From: Mesaphorura yosii
Lineage: Eukaryota > Arthropoda > Collembola > Poduromorpha > Tullbergiidae
NCBI GenBank assembly: GCA_009869945.1
Contig: WIXG01000013.1
Coordinates: 124,001-188,000, forward strand
Length of the DNA: 64,000 nucleotides
Reading direction: 5' to 3'
Shown here one piece after another: positions 39,101 to 51,018 of this stretch. The translations under genes and the position numbers were made by a program. Within the stretch, counting starts at the first letter, position 1, and each line of letters starts with the position of its first letter. The notes beneath the pieces were generated by a model. The model saw only the letters and a program-made list of their open reading frames with translations. It made no database searches and was not told the origin of the DNA.

Positions 39101-40900
39101 TAAACACGACACGACTCACTCAATTAGGGCGTGCAAATCATAAAATGTATTTTTGCACCAAAACAAGGCCTGAAACCCTAAACACAAACGTGTGCCGAGT
39201 ACATTTCGAAACTAGAATAGTCAGTACTGTTGAACTCCTGCGCTGCGCTCTGGGCCGTGGCTCCCAAAATCAAAGCAAAACTCAGCGAGCTGAGTGAGTA
39301 CATTTTCGTTTGCACCAGTTTTAGTCATATGTTTAGTGCAAACTGATTCTGGTTCATTCATCGAGTCGAAATCGAGTGCATGTGTACCAAGCAGACTACA
39401 TGTGCGCCATCAGTACACTTGCACCAAGACTGCCGAATCAATATCTGCGAATGCATGTGTCCTCTGTGACCATCACAGACTTTGTGGCTTCTGGAGTCTC
39501 GTATCTAGAACCCGCAGACCAAGCACATGCTATTGGTAACGCCTGAACCTTCTGCGAAAGCAGCACTCGGAATGGAAAGGCTAGCAGCGCAATGCAAATG
39601 CTTACAAAATTCCATGAAATTAGGATGAAAACTCGAAGAAATGTGAGTTAGGTCACCCTGCTGAAAGCCAACAAGGCGGCGGTGGACCAAATTGTGTTCG
39701 GTCGCCGTTAGAAGCTTTATCATTGACGTCATTACGTGCGCAAAATCACGGTGACTTAAGTAGCCATGCGAATCACGGGCTGGACCTAGCGTAGGATGGC
39801 TCACCCAAGACCAACCAACGAGATCAGCTGCTTCCGCATTCATTCGGTCGCGATCTGATGGGCATGTTGTATTTGTCTTAGAAATTCGATGACCTCACAA
39901 TGGCTGCAATTCAACTCAACAGCGCATCACGAACAGTCTTTATGATTCGAGAACATTCTAATCCAAGCCGGTTCCAACAATGCTCTCACTTAGAAAGAGA
40001 ATCTGCGTTCGATTATACTATAAATTGCGTATCACCCATCTGCTAATCATCATCCAAGCCCCCTCGTCTTCTACTATCGCGGCGTGCATTGTCCTTGAAT
40101 GCATTTTAAGCTTACTTTCTTATCTCGCATGAAACGCACGAAACGGAACGGCGAGGACTTTTACAGTTACACGAACAGAATGTATGAACAACCAATACAT
40201 TAGAAATTGCGTTAACTAGTATTAGAATAGACGCAAACTGTCCGGTTTCGAGTTTCAGTTGTGTTGCGAGCCTGACTCTTTCTACTTTAACTAACGTGGA
40301 TAGTTTGGAGAGAACCCATGACAGAATCTCTTTGCAACAATCCCTCTGGCATAAATCCCTGCGACAAAATCCCTTCAAAAACGTGCAAAATATAAGGCTC
40401 CAGGTTAACATGGTTTGTCACAGGCTCGAACTAGGAGCCTTCAAAGCCGAGTTCAATCTTCATCATTAGCCACTGGACCCACTATTCAGGCTTATTCGAT
40501 TTTTCCATACCCATTGTGCCTAATTGACCCAGCCTCGTGCCGGGCAGCCGAGTTCAGTGGCACTTCCTTATCCTTCCTTCCTCATACTCTTAAAGCCTTA
40601 CCTTTTGAAGGGATTTTGTCGAAAAGGGATTTATGCCAGAGGGATTTTGAGGTGTTACGTTTTGGAGAAGTGATCATTACATTAAGTTTGGCTAACTTTG
40701 AAATGATTTAGCTTAGACTTCGACTTGTACCAAACCGCACTCTGCCGTGTCTGAAGACGCATTTAATCTTGCCTTGCTTGGGTTCCATGCTTCGACTGTT
40801 CGCTCGAGTACATCATTGTGACTTGGCGTTGACGTCGTCGTCGTGTCGTCTGATTGAAGAGTTGAATTTCTAGACGGTCGTCGGTTCAATAGATTTAGAA
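36113..40900. other. Gene-poor 4.8 kb intergenic region
   Basis: Between the divergent ABCG and FKBP6-like genes. I found no recognisable protein, tRNA or transposase. It includes an inverted repeat (40339-40646) and presumably the distal ABCG promoter near 36.1-36.3 kb. A 112-codon frame at 39505-39843 (-) is not recognisable. Confidence 0.45.
40339..40646. repeat. 44-base inverted repeat, possibly a small hairpin element
   Basis: Arm 1 (40339-40380) and arm 2 (40603-40646) are reverse complements over 42-44 bases, differing mainly by two bases near the middle, with a spacer of about 220 bases. Each arm holds three AATCCCT-like units, so the arms are themselves internally repetitive. No transposase or clear target-site duplication was seen. 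It could be a MITE remnant or a foldback. Confidence 0.75.
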
Positions 40901-42490
40901 ATGGACGACACTGGCCCTGAAAAGAGTGTTCAAGATTTTATTACATTCAACGGAGCTGACGTCCGGTAAAGCGAATTTCTACAGCTGTAATCAAACATCA
41001 AGGTTATCATTATTAGTGTTCTTCTCTAGTATTGATGACCTGTTCGGAAAAGGAGTGATTACGAAAGGGTCCACAGAAGAGGAATTTGAGTTGTTGGAGG
41101 CGACCGGTGATTTTTCTGACGAAGATGACCACGCGGAATTTCTGGACGATGACCGCGCCGTCCTGGATGTGCTTCCTTTTAATAAGCAGAAGGAATCACT
41201 TGCCGATATTCTTGAGAAACGGCCACCGTTGAAAGCTCTCAAGTTTGACAACGAGTTGCATAATGTTACAGACGATGGGCTTGTGAGGAAGAAGGTAAAA
41301 CGTGAAATTAGACCAGAGGTTCTACTTTTTTCCTATGCTTGTGCTAACGAATTATTTAACGAAATCAGATATTGCAGCCGGGAACTGGTCGTAAGGTTAC
41401 GCCGGACGCCAGGGTTTTCTTCCACTACGTCGCTTTTTACAATGATTGTACCGAATACTTCGACTCCACCTTGTTGAGGCGACCGTGCTCCGTGAATTTG
41501 GAACCGCCAGGGGATGTGATTTTGGGACTCTGGCATGCCCTGAAGACAATGGAAGTACTGGAAACCGCCCAAATTTTGATTCATCACACATATGGATTCT
41601 TGACTATGGGTTGTAAACCGCGAGTGCCCGGAAGTACTTACTTGTTTTACATCACATGAAACGCATAAACAAGGAATATAACTAACTTATTTGTATTTGC
41701 AGAAGCCACGTTAATTTACAATGTAAAAATGCTCAGTTGCATGTCATTTGACAAGCTCACCGTTTCACAACTCAGTTTCGAAGAAAGATGCAAGCGCCCA
41801 TTTCCCGACATTGTGGAGGCAGCAAAAGAGCTCCGCAGGACTGGGAATGGACAAATGCGTTCTCAACAGTGGAGACTAGCAATACGCTCGTAAGTCCCAG
41901 ACAAGAATGAATTCTTCTATCAAAAACTTTTAAATCTTGGAATATTTCAGTTATCGCCGCGCTACCGACCTCTTAGACGAATACTCCACTACAAACTCAG
42001 AGGATAATCTGACTCGATGTGAATTACTGAGCACTTTGTACGTCAACATCGGCAAAGCCTATTTGAGACTCAATTCGCCAGAACCATGTTGTGTGGCTTG
42101 CAAGAGAGGACTGGAATTGCAATTTAAATCAGAAATTGGAGTATTGCTCAGAACGTAAGTAGGAAAAGGACGCCTCATCCATCTGCGTCACAAAATCGTA
42201 ATTTCAGTGACTCGGTACAGATTTGCTCAGGCAAAGATAATGCTTCACGCCTACCGTGACGCCTTGAATTTAGTCCAGCGTGCAAGAAAGTTTGGAAAGG
42301 AAGAAGCCTGTGATCTTTTGGAGAAGGAGGTAACTGCAATAAAACTTCCTGGGTTTGGCATCTTGCAATGCAGTAGTTCATAATTTTTGATGATAATCAT
42401 ATCGTTTTGATATAGATCAATGAGAAGATGGTCCAAGAAAAGAAGAATGAAGCATTACTTGCAAAGGCGATGCTGGAACTTACAACATAG
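40901..42490 (+). CDS. FKBP6/Shutdown-type co-chaperone (FKBP and TPR domains)
   Basis: Inactive-type FKBP plus TPR protein. FKBP6 in mammals and Shutdown in flies help Hsp90 load piRNAs onto Piwi proteins in the germline. Exons 40901-40965, 41030-41294, 41369-41633, 41703-41889, 41951-42154, 42221-42329 and 42416-42490 give 389 aa with all phases closed. Seen: acidic N-terminus of about 110 residues, FKBP fold from I-L-Q-P-G-T-G-R-K-V-T-P (about residue 111) through Y-F-D-S-T and V-I-L-G-L-W-H-A-L to A-T-L-I-Y-N-V-K-M-L, then TPR-like helices (Q-W-R-L-A-I-R-S-Y-R-R-A; L-Y-V-N-I-G-K-A-Y-L-R-L) and a charged C-terminal helix. L-W-H-A-L and a non-canonical Y-G-F-L pocket suggest weak or no isomerase activity. 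FKBP4/5 are less likely, because there is one FKBP domain and the length matches FKBP6. Confidence 0.87.
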
Positions 42491-42659
42491 GATGAGTCAA
42501 CTAAAGATTGTAGAATGACGGCTGGAACAGGGTGATTACCGATTGGATCAATCATCGCTGTTAGTTCAGGTAGTTGGACAATTCAATTCAGATTCAATGG
42601 GGAAATGTTTCAAATCCCTGACTGTTATTAGTTAGATTTACCTAATTTGAGTGACAAAG

Positions 42660-42665
42660 AATAAA
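42660..42665 (+). terminator. Candidate polyadenylation signal for the FKBP6-like gene
   Basis: AATAAA 170 bases after the stop codon, before the convergent Ly6 gene. Confidence 0.5.
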
Positions 42666-42882
42666 TTAGCTTTTTTGAGAGAACGAGGAAACCAAAGTCC
42701 GCTTTACAACATCTTTTTTTATGGAAAATGGTAATAAGACATGGTTAGCATTCAGTATTTAATACTCGATTATAGCAGAAAGCTCAGTCATGGGTTGAGT
42801 TCCTGGACGGACTGGATCAACTTTATTGTCATTAATTGCACATAACACAATCGTTATGACAATACAACAGCAATAATCAATA

Positions 42883-42972
42883 TAAATAATAACAAGATAA
42901 TATTATCAATAGTAAATAATAACAAGATAATATTATCAATAGTAAATAATAACAAGATAATATTATCAATAG
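42883..42972. repeat. Three-copy 30-base tandem repeat
   Basis: Three essentially perfect copies of an AT-rich 30-base unit (42883-42912, 42913-42942, 42943-42972). It lies downstream of the Ly6 stop codon, within that gene's probable 3' UTR on the - strand. Copy number is likely variable among individuals. Confidence 0.9.
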
Positions 42973-43169
42973 TAACGTTAAAGTCTTTGTTAACAACAAA
43001 TCCGAATTCTGATAATGCAAGTTGGAAATTTTTAAGTTAAAATTCTTAAGCCTTAGTTTAAAGTAAATGTTAAATGAACAGTGAAAAGGGCTCAGAAAAC
43101 AATACTTTTACTTTCTAGAGAGCAAGCGTCAGAGGATTGAGATTTGTACAGAACTTGCTGGAACTGGAA

Positions 43170-43867
43170 CTACAGAGCCGTAAAGTATCTGACAAGGAAT
43201 AGTGCGGTTATCCACAGCGTAGCATGGTTTGGCAGTAAATTATTGGTTCCATTACACCAGTGATCAAATTCGCAGAAGCAGAATGTGACTTCATCGTAGT
43301 AGTCCCTACATCCATTAAGATGAAAACTCGTTAAATTCTGATCAGATTTCACATGATGTGCGTTTTACCTTTTCACGTCCAATTCTTTGATTAATTGATA
43401 GTGAACGTAATGTCCGAGCTGAATGTCTGTTGCAGCAGGTCTGCAGCCTTCGTATTTGTCTGCTGGAATGTCATGTCTGGAGTACTCAATTGAACTCAGG
43501 CAATTCCTGGTGATTACTTCGCGTGCTACGAACAGAATGAGTTCCATTGATTAATTGGTTGGTATTCAATAAATTATAAAGCCTTAGTTCCTGACTGTAC
43601 CTCCTTTTCTCTCGATGATTTTGACACACTTGTCATTTGCACTTGGGCATGTAATTGACCAATGCCACCTCCAATCGAAGGGTGTTCCACAACCTGGTTC
43701 GGTACTCACGCACTCATAACACGATAAAGCAGATCCTGTCAACGGCGTATCAATTACTTTACTGTCTCGTGAGAATTAGGCGTTTCAATCACCAACTTAC
43801 CACTTGGAATAGCCACTGACATTAATGCCAGAAGAAGTGTAAACCGACAATCCGTCGCTAAATGCAT
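43170..43867 (-). CDS. Secreted GPI-anchored Ly6/uPAR-like protein (quiver/sleepless type)
   Basis: Small disulfide-rich surface protein of the three-finger Ly6 fold. Arthropod relatives modulate ion channels or receptors and septate junctions. Exons in transcript order: 43867-43801, 43735-43601, 43525-43369, 43305-43170, giving 164 aa with closed phases. Seen: hydrophobic signal peptide (T-L-L-L-A-L-M-S-V-A), then L-S-C-Y-E-C, the family entry motif; spaced cysteines (P-G-C-G-T; T-C-P; K-C-V-K; R-N-C; E-G-C-R) and C-F-C-E-F-D-H-W-C-N at the end of the domain, like the Ly6 C-C-x-x-x-x-C-N ending but with Cys-Phe-Cys. A hydrophobic C-terminus (T-L-W-I-T-A-L-F-L-V) fits a GPI-attachment signal. 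Subfamily is uncertain because these proteins diverge quickly. A tandem repeat lies in the probable 3' UTR. Confidence 0.8.
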
Positions 43868-44262
43868 TGTTCGATCAGATCTGGGTTAGTAATCCTAATT
43901 GGAAGAGATGGCTCAACTCATTATTCGCTCGATGACTATTTTCAGGCGTCAACAAAGGAAGAAAGGCTTCTCAGCTTAATTGAGAATCAAATTAAGGCAC
44001 AAATCAATCGCAATGCATGAGACAAACCGCTCCCAAATCAGAATTCTCAACAATGCTACACAACACAACATGTATTTATTATGTAAACTTTTCATGTGAG
44101 TCAGCCAACATTTGCGCGTTGTTGTGTTGTCATCATACGAGCGACACTTGCGGAATACAAGTCGAATTTTTGCAGGGATTCAAAGTTTCTGGGCGCTCAG
44201 GAAGCACTTGAGCGTGTTGATGCTGATATAAAGGTTCAGGTTCGTAGTTAATTTTCGGCAAA

Positions 44263-46600
44263 ATGAGTTTGGAATTCCCGACCAACTTAGCTGGTGACTC
44301 GTATATCCTTTTGGATTTCGGTGCTCCTCTTGAAGGCGCTGAGCTTAATTGTCTGCTTTGCAGTACTACAACGCAGCTGATTGGCTTCGATCCCAAAATC
44401 TTGGAAGATGAGGTTTGCGAGCTTCGTAACCTCATTTCGGAAATCACATCTTTGGGTCCAGACACTATTCTTCCTAGTGATGAAGATAACACGACGTTCT
44501 GCTGTCCTTCGTGTGTTACCAAGATCCAAGTCCTCAAAGAAACATACGAGTCAGCTGCGAAATTCCAGCATCAACTGAAATGTCTCAGCACAGCGATTGC
44601 TTATCAGTTATTGCAGAAACAACTTAATCGACAATATGAGGACCTCACTAATCCAGTGCATTCTACTACGGACACAGAAATCGAATGGAATGAGCAGTTT
44701 CATGGTACTGTCGCTTGATTTACTTGAAAAAATGTTTCGATATTTAATTACGCTTGGCCTGATGGTTGTATCATGATGTAGAATGGAATGAAAGGCGTTT
44801 GGAAAGCCAAGTCCTTGAGAACCATCTGCAATCAGAAATACTCCTTGACATTGGACAAGAAATTCTTGCTCACATTCACCGGGACGAGTCCGATCAGATA
44901 GTCAACCTCAATTATCAAATGTCAGAGCAAGCCAATGAAGTCGTCAACCCCGAAGGTGAGGCATTCCAACCAAACTGTGATAATATTGACGATGCTACCG
45001 CTGATACGACAGAAAGCTCAGCTGAAGTAACGTCCGAGTAAGTGAAACAGTTTGATGAGCCTTTATCTTCAATTAGCTTTAAGGGTGAATAGAGCTTTTT
45101 TGCCGCTATAGGCAAGCCGTCTCACCAGAAATGTCAAACGTGGATACATCCGGAGTCACTTCATACTGTTCATACACTGAAGTAACCGAAGACCCTGGCC
45201 ATCAAGATGATAAACACATGCGTATGAAAGAAGCTGAGGATGCTCTTGAACCTGATGACAACACTTGTGACATGGAAGTGCAGCATTCGCGTCTCGAATT
45301 TCCTTGTACACAATGCTCCCGATTATTCGGCACTGAGAAAGGATTGAACGAGCACATTCGAAGGAAACATGGACCTGCTAAGAGTACGAAAATGTTAAAC
45401 GAACACAATAATAATGTACTGCAATCTGGCTAACTACCATTCTTTAATTTCAAGAGTACCCATGTTCCAGCTGCAAGAAAGTTTACGTTCAAGAGCATTC
45501 GCTTATCTATCATACGAATACAGTACATGGTACTCAAGAACGGGAAAAGGATGAAAGTCGTGCTTGTCCATATTGTGCCAAGGCCATGTCGACACGATAC
45601 TACCTACTTTGTCATGTGTTCAAGCATAGAAAGGAGTTTCCCAACAAGCAGTTTCCTTGCAAGACTTGTAAGAAGGAGTTTCAGTCTATCGAACTCCTTC
45701 TGGCCCATTTGACAGTTCATCGAGGAAGATTCGAATGCATCAAGCCTGGATGTCTTAGACGATTCATCACTAGTTTCGAACTGACGCAGCACTTGGCCAT
45801 CCATGAAAAAGTTTCGAAGATATTTTCCTGTGATTTTTGTAGGAGGTCATTTATGACTCAGTCAGAGTTGGAAGTCCACATCGTGGTAAAGCATGAGACC
45901 TTATTTAATCCAGAAATCACATGCGAAGCGTGCAATGAATCTTTCCCAACACTCACGGTATTAAAAACTCATATGAAGAGTCATGTGCCGACGGAGTACA
46001 ATTGTGAGGTAATTGTTGCTAGCCAAAAGTGTTAAGAGACAATTGTTTTTGTTTCCAGACAGATTTCACACAAAATCCGTGCTTGTCAATCACAACTTTG
46101 TGGTTTCTTGCTTGATCTTGCAGTTTTGTGACAAATCTTACCGCACCCGCTGGGAGTTCAAGTCTCATCAGACGGCGCAGCACAGGAATGACCAGCCGTA
46201 CCCTTGTAATGAATGTGATTCGACATTCAAAACCAAACTTCTTTTGGAAGAACATTTAAAGAGGCATCCGAGATTTCGATATAAATGTGACCTGTGTACA
46301 AATGAGTCGGGTATTCCAAAACGATTTGCGAAGATCAGCGACTACTGGAGCCATGTGGGAAAGAAACACCCGGGCAATCATGCACGGTCAATGAGGAGAT
46401 ACTGCGAAACATGCCTGCAAAGCTTTAACACGGAGGAGGAATGTGCTCAGCATAAATTGGCGCATTCAACAACTACGTCTTCGTCTTCTCCGGCGATGAC
46501 CGGACCAGGACCATGGAGGCTCAGTGTATCTTCCACAAGCGCCACAAGGTCGCCTTCACCAACAGCCTTCACACTACCCAGCGCCAGTAGTAAAGCTTAA
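44263..46600 (+). CDS. C2H2 zinc-finger protein with ZAD-like N-terminus (about 11 fingers)
   Basis: Probable nuclear DNA-binding protein. Exons about 44263-44704, 44782-45037, 45112-45383, 45455-46008, 46124-46600, giving 666 aa. The junction 45383/45455 uses weak sites and could shift by a few codons. Seen: N-terminal Cys pair L-N-C-L-L-C (about residue 30), a second pair F-C-C-P-S-C (about 85) and a helical stretch after it, resembling a zinc-finger-associated (ZAD) dimer module. An acidic linker follows, then about eleven C2H2 fingers from F-P-C-T-Q-C-S-R-L-F to Y-C-E-T-C-L-Q-S-F, one of them long and irregular (C-D-L-C-T-N). The Ser/Thr/Pro-rich C-terminus ends S-S-K-A. It lies head-to-tail with the next zinc-finger gene (47235). 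DNA target unknown. Confidence 0.85.
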
Positions 46601-46677
46601 GTCATTGTGATATTGTAAAGGAGAGTTAACTTCCTGCACTCTACTGTTCTATTTTTGATATTATGACTCGTGTGACG

Positions 46678-46683
46678 AATAAA
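46678..46683 (+). terminator. Candidate polyadenylation signal of the first zinc-finger gene
   Basis: AATAAA 78 bases after the stop at 46600, suggesting a short 3' UTR before the next gene in the same orientation. Confidence 0.55.
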
Positions 46684-47234
46684 ACAACGTTAAACATATG
46701 GAATTCCTGATATTCCTATCTTCTCAACCGGAACATTGATTCAATCATTTTCATTTTCTCCATCTGGACGAGGATAGTTCGATTTAAAAGCAACAAAGGG
46801 TGGATGCACTGAAACCAGGGTGAAGGAGCATTGAGGGGTGGTAGAGTGTGGGTTTATACAACAGCGGATACGAGTTCTGTGGGTTGTGGACTGTACTGTG
46901 GAGTGACGCTACGCAGTCGTCCTTGCTTACGAAACGAGGAAAAGTACGCGACTGCTGCGACTCGTGATGCGGTGAGCGAGGAATAAAATCAAGGGAAGCG
47001 TTCTTCTTTCTCCGACAGACATTTTTATTTCTCACTTCACACTCTCATCTTACGTACCAACCTTGGTGAGTCCTTGTTACATTCCTTGTACATTTCAGGG
47101 ATTAATCAGTCCACACCACTGAATCGTTGTCCTCTTGATCATTTTATCTTGATTTTTGAAACATTGGGCTTTTGCTGGCAGTTTTTCTTGGCCGCCTTAA
47201 TTTTTTGGGAAATTAAAATTCAACTCAGCTGATA
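46684..47234 (+). other. Intergenic promoter region of the second zinc-finger gene
   Basis: About 550 bases between two zinc-finger genes in the same direction. No reading frame is convincing. It should contain the 47235 gene's promoter and leader; I see no TATA box. Confidence 0.4.
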
Positions 47235-50200
47235 ATGAGTGAAGTTACACCGAGCACTTCGGCGGTAGCATCGGCTCGGGCTACGACGGGCGGTGATTCT
47301 TCTGGACAAGTGCAACAGGATGACGGCCAGCGACCCGAATTAGGAGCTGATAGTACACCGGCGGCTGGGGCAGATATATCGACGCCTGGAGATCCGCTGC
47401 TGTCATGTTTGATGTGCTACTGCGTTCTGAAAACTCCAACAGATGATGGAGACTCCAAAAAGGGTAAGCCCGACTCCGGTGATATAATCCAATGTAGGCA
47501 GTGTTTGTTGCACCGGCTTGGTTACTGCAATGCCTTGTCCAGTCAGGCTTTAGTATTCTTACACCAATTAGTAATTTCTTATAATCTCCTAGATTCTGAG
47601 GCACCAGCAAAAGCCGAGTCGGCGAAGCGAAAGACCCGGGGAAAGAAGACGGTTGAAGTTGAGGAGAATGAAAACGAAGCAGAAGATAAATCATACGATC
47701 TGATAAGCGAGGAAGAAGCTTCGAAATACCGAGCATTCTTGACAGAAATCTATCACGTCAACTTTCCAGCGACACAAAATGCGACAATAAAGGAGCGAAT
47801 TCAGCAGTCTGTTGGAAGCGAATCAGCTAAGAATCTAGAAAGCCTCATCGAGTTTCCGATATGCAACAAGTGCGTTGGGGAGCTTAAATCGCTATATGAA
47901 GTCCATCAGAAGTACATTGAACAAAAGAATTTATTTGAAAAGAAACGTGATGATGTAGCGGCATCTCTAGCAAATGTGTTTGTTGAATACAAAAGTCAAG
48001 ATATTGGGAAATTACCATTGAAAGGCAAGACTGCGAGAATCGCTCTAATGTCGGCGACTGCGAAAGTGGCAAAGATTGTAAAACGTAAGTTTGAGCAATT
48101 GATGGAAATAGCGTGTTGGCAAAATTTTCGATTGTATATGAATGAACTTTCTTCGACAGGATGGAAACACATTTACTCCGGTGAGGCTGCAAAGCAACGG
48201 GAGCTAAATCTCATGTTGCTCGAGAAGGAAAGAGATGGTAGTGACCCGTTGGTAGCACTTAAAAGGGACACCTCAAGACGGACGGATCTAACGGCGAAGC
48301 AATTGTAAGTTTTGGCCTGCCATAGCTTGCCTGGTTGCTTACTGTATGCCAAATGTAGTATTAAATATTTATCCCATGTATTATCTTAATTTCCCATTTG
48401 CAGGGCATTTATGCAAAAAGCAATGACGACATGCTACTTCACACCAAAGTTGGCCCAGATTCGCAAGAGAAACAAATTGTATTTTGAAGTTAGCATACCT
48501 CGAACTGACTTCAAGAATACGAAGCACACTTGCGACGTATGCTCTGCTGAATTTTCAAGACAACAAACTTTGACCATTCATATGCGAAGGCACACAAGTT
48601 CACTGAAGAGGTACAGATGCACTCTCCAAAATTGCAACAAGACATTTGTCAGCCGAAGCAAGTTCAAGGCCCACAAACGTGCGCACCAAGCTCCTTTAAT
48701 TCCTTGCACGTTTTGTGACCGATTTTTCCGGTCTGCATCAGCAATGAAATCACATATGAAGAAAACTCATGCTGATGAACTTGAAGCTTTCGATCAGAAG
48801 TCCTTCGGACAAAATGAGACCAAGTTTCTACAATGCGAGCTATGTGAAGACATTTTTGCCTCCGCAGCATCGTTTCAGAAGCACATGGCCATGCACGGCA
48901 ATGGCGAAGGGCTCAACGTGCAGGATCTTTACACTTGCACTGAGTGCTCGAAAGTGTTTCTGAAAGCGACTGAGTTAAATGAGCACCTGAAGATTCATCT
49001 GGAACCCGACTTGTTTGGGTGCGAATACTGTGGTAAAGGATTCCCGTCAACAGCAGATTTGAAGGAACATATGAACATTCACTTCGGAAGCAACCCGTAC
49101 ATTTGTGAAGAATGTGGGTCCAGATTTGCTTCAGAGGCGTTGCTGATCTCACATTTGAAGACGCATCGCCCAAAAGCATTTGTTTGCAACGTAAGCTCAT
49201 TTTCGAACACTCGAACAGAACTAATCTGAATGAGTGAATTCGTGTATAAATCTTATCTTCTGCTTCACAGATTTGTAACAAAGCCTGCAGATCGAAAGAC
49301 GGGCTGCGAAAACACGAATTAACTCACGTGGGTGACAAGCCTCATTCATGCCAAATTTGTGGCGCTGGATTCATTGAGAGGAAGTCTTTGGACGCTCATA
49401 TGGTGAAGCACACGGGAAAACTTCCATTCACATGCAATATTTGTACTGACATAGAAGGCTTCAAGGACGCAAAAGATTTGAGGCGACACCGCTTGGAGAT
49501 GCACCCAGATCTTGTCCCAAACGGGAACACCAACGTCTGTGAATTTTGTTGGAACTCGTTTCCCGAATTTGAAGCTCTGCAAGATCATATTTCGAAAGTT
49601 CACGAAAGATACAAATGCCATGTAAGTCCGCTCTTTTGCTTTCGATGAGACTCTTAAGAAACTTTTATTGAAGCAGCATATCACATTGATGAGTTGGTCT
49701 ACAAATAACATATAATTTGTAACATCAATTACTTTACGAATTTCAGGTTTGTGACAGAATTTTTAAATTAGGCGACCATCTCCGCCGACATATGTACATT
49801 CATACTGGGGAGAAACCTTTCAAATGCAAGCTGTGCGACAAAATGTTCAATCAAGAATCAAACTTGAAGGAGCACATGTATCGCCATACTGGCATTCGTC
49901 CCCATCAGTGCCCACAATGTCCAGGTGTTGGGTATCTCAGAAGAGTTCAACTGAAGGAGCACATGATAAAGGAGCACGGCACGGATGATGTTCCCTCGCT
50001 TCCAATGGGCCGTGCAGCCCAAAATGCTAGGAAATCCGGGGTTCATCCGGTTCCTGAGCCATTTGCAGAATTATTACCAGCACAAGCATTGGTGTCATCA
50101 AGTAGTTCAGGTTTTGGAGGTGAATCCATCTTGCCTCTATTGCAGGAGGACCTGAAAATCCAAAGCGGTACCGGGTCATTTCAAGGTCAAATCGTCCTCT

Positions 50201-50565
50201 CTAGTAATGGCACGCCAGTCTTAATTAGGAAGGTTAACATGCAAGGCACTTCAAAGGGGAGCGCCACACCAAAGCAGCCAATCATAATGAGAAGCATGCC
50301 CAACACGGGCACGTCCACAACACTGGCTAACATTTTTCCAAAAGTTGAAATTGATCAACAGCAATTACAGCAGACATCAAGGCCGCAGGCGATGGTGTTG
50401 AAAAGACCGATTCCGCTTCGCCAGCCTGTGAAGAGACCAGCAACGTTCGAGGAAACAACCAAAATCATCCCAGTCCATCGTATAAAGAAGGACCCCAATG
50501 GCTTCGAGACCCTTGAAACGGTTGACGGAGATCAGCAGCAAATCATTATTTACACCGTTCCTTAA
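47235..50565 (+). CDS. C2H2 zinc-finger protein with ZAD-like N-terminus (about 14 fingers)
   Basis: Probable sequence-specific DNA-binding regulator. Likely exons 47235-47463, 47593-48084, 48160-48304, 48404-49190, 49271-49621, 49747-50565, giving 940 aa. The first two introns (129 and 75 bases) keep frame and contain no stop, so they could also be retained. Seen: Cys pair L-S-C-L-M-C near residue 57, a distant second pair F-P-I-C-N-K-C, then a long helical segment (H-Q-K-Y-I-E-Q-K-N-L-F-E-K-K), the same plan as in the genes at 44263 and 57596. Next come about fourteen C2H2 fingers in two blocks (about residues 310-560 and 560-740), with one TGEKP linker (H-T-G-E-K-P-F-K-C). The C-terminus is Ser/Gln/Pro-rich and may be an activation or repression region. 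Its binding site cannot be read by eye. Confidence 0.85.
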
Positions 50566-50836
50566 TCCTTCATCCATCTGTTTGGTTTCAGTTCGATTCT
50601 AGACACTAGGCATTTTCAATTTTTGATCTTTCAAACTTTTAGACAGTTGCGAACACTTTGACACTTTGTTTGATAATGAAGAATTGCTAATCATTGTTTT
50701 ATTAAAATTCATAGCACTCAAACTAAAGTAATTATTGTTAGATGAAAGCACTAACCAGCTAAAATGTTACTTTAAATCGGCTCTGACATGTTGTAATAAT
50801 ACTTCTACTATTGTGTATTTTTCACCTGACTAAAGA

Positions 50837-50842
50837 AATAAA
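50837..50842 (+). terminator. Candidate polyadenylation signal of the second zinc-finger gene
   Basis: AATAAA about 270 bases after the stop at 50565. It lies about 180 bases before the end of the convergent acid phosphatase gene. Confidence 0.5.
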
Positions 50843-51018
50843 TACTTGTTTAGCTAAGACAAGAACTAAATGCAAACATACTATTCTAAAGATACTTAAT
50901 TAACACATGCATTTGTGCGAGAAAGATGAAAGATACAGTCGAAGCATTTTATCACAAAAATAAGTTAGTAGTCTAGTCAATTGCTCTGGAAGTTCGATAT
51001 CAGACGAGCGCATTCGAA

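Noticed and set aside
39505-39843. 112-codon frame on the - strand in the large intergenic region
   Set aside because: Composition is not clearly coding and no motif or neighbouring exon supports it.
42883-42972. Possible CRISPR-like array
   Set aside because: The units are directly adjacent with no spacers, in a eukaryotic context; it is a plain tandem repeat.
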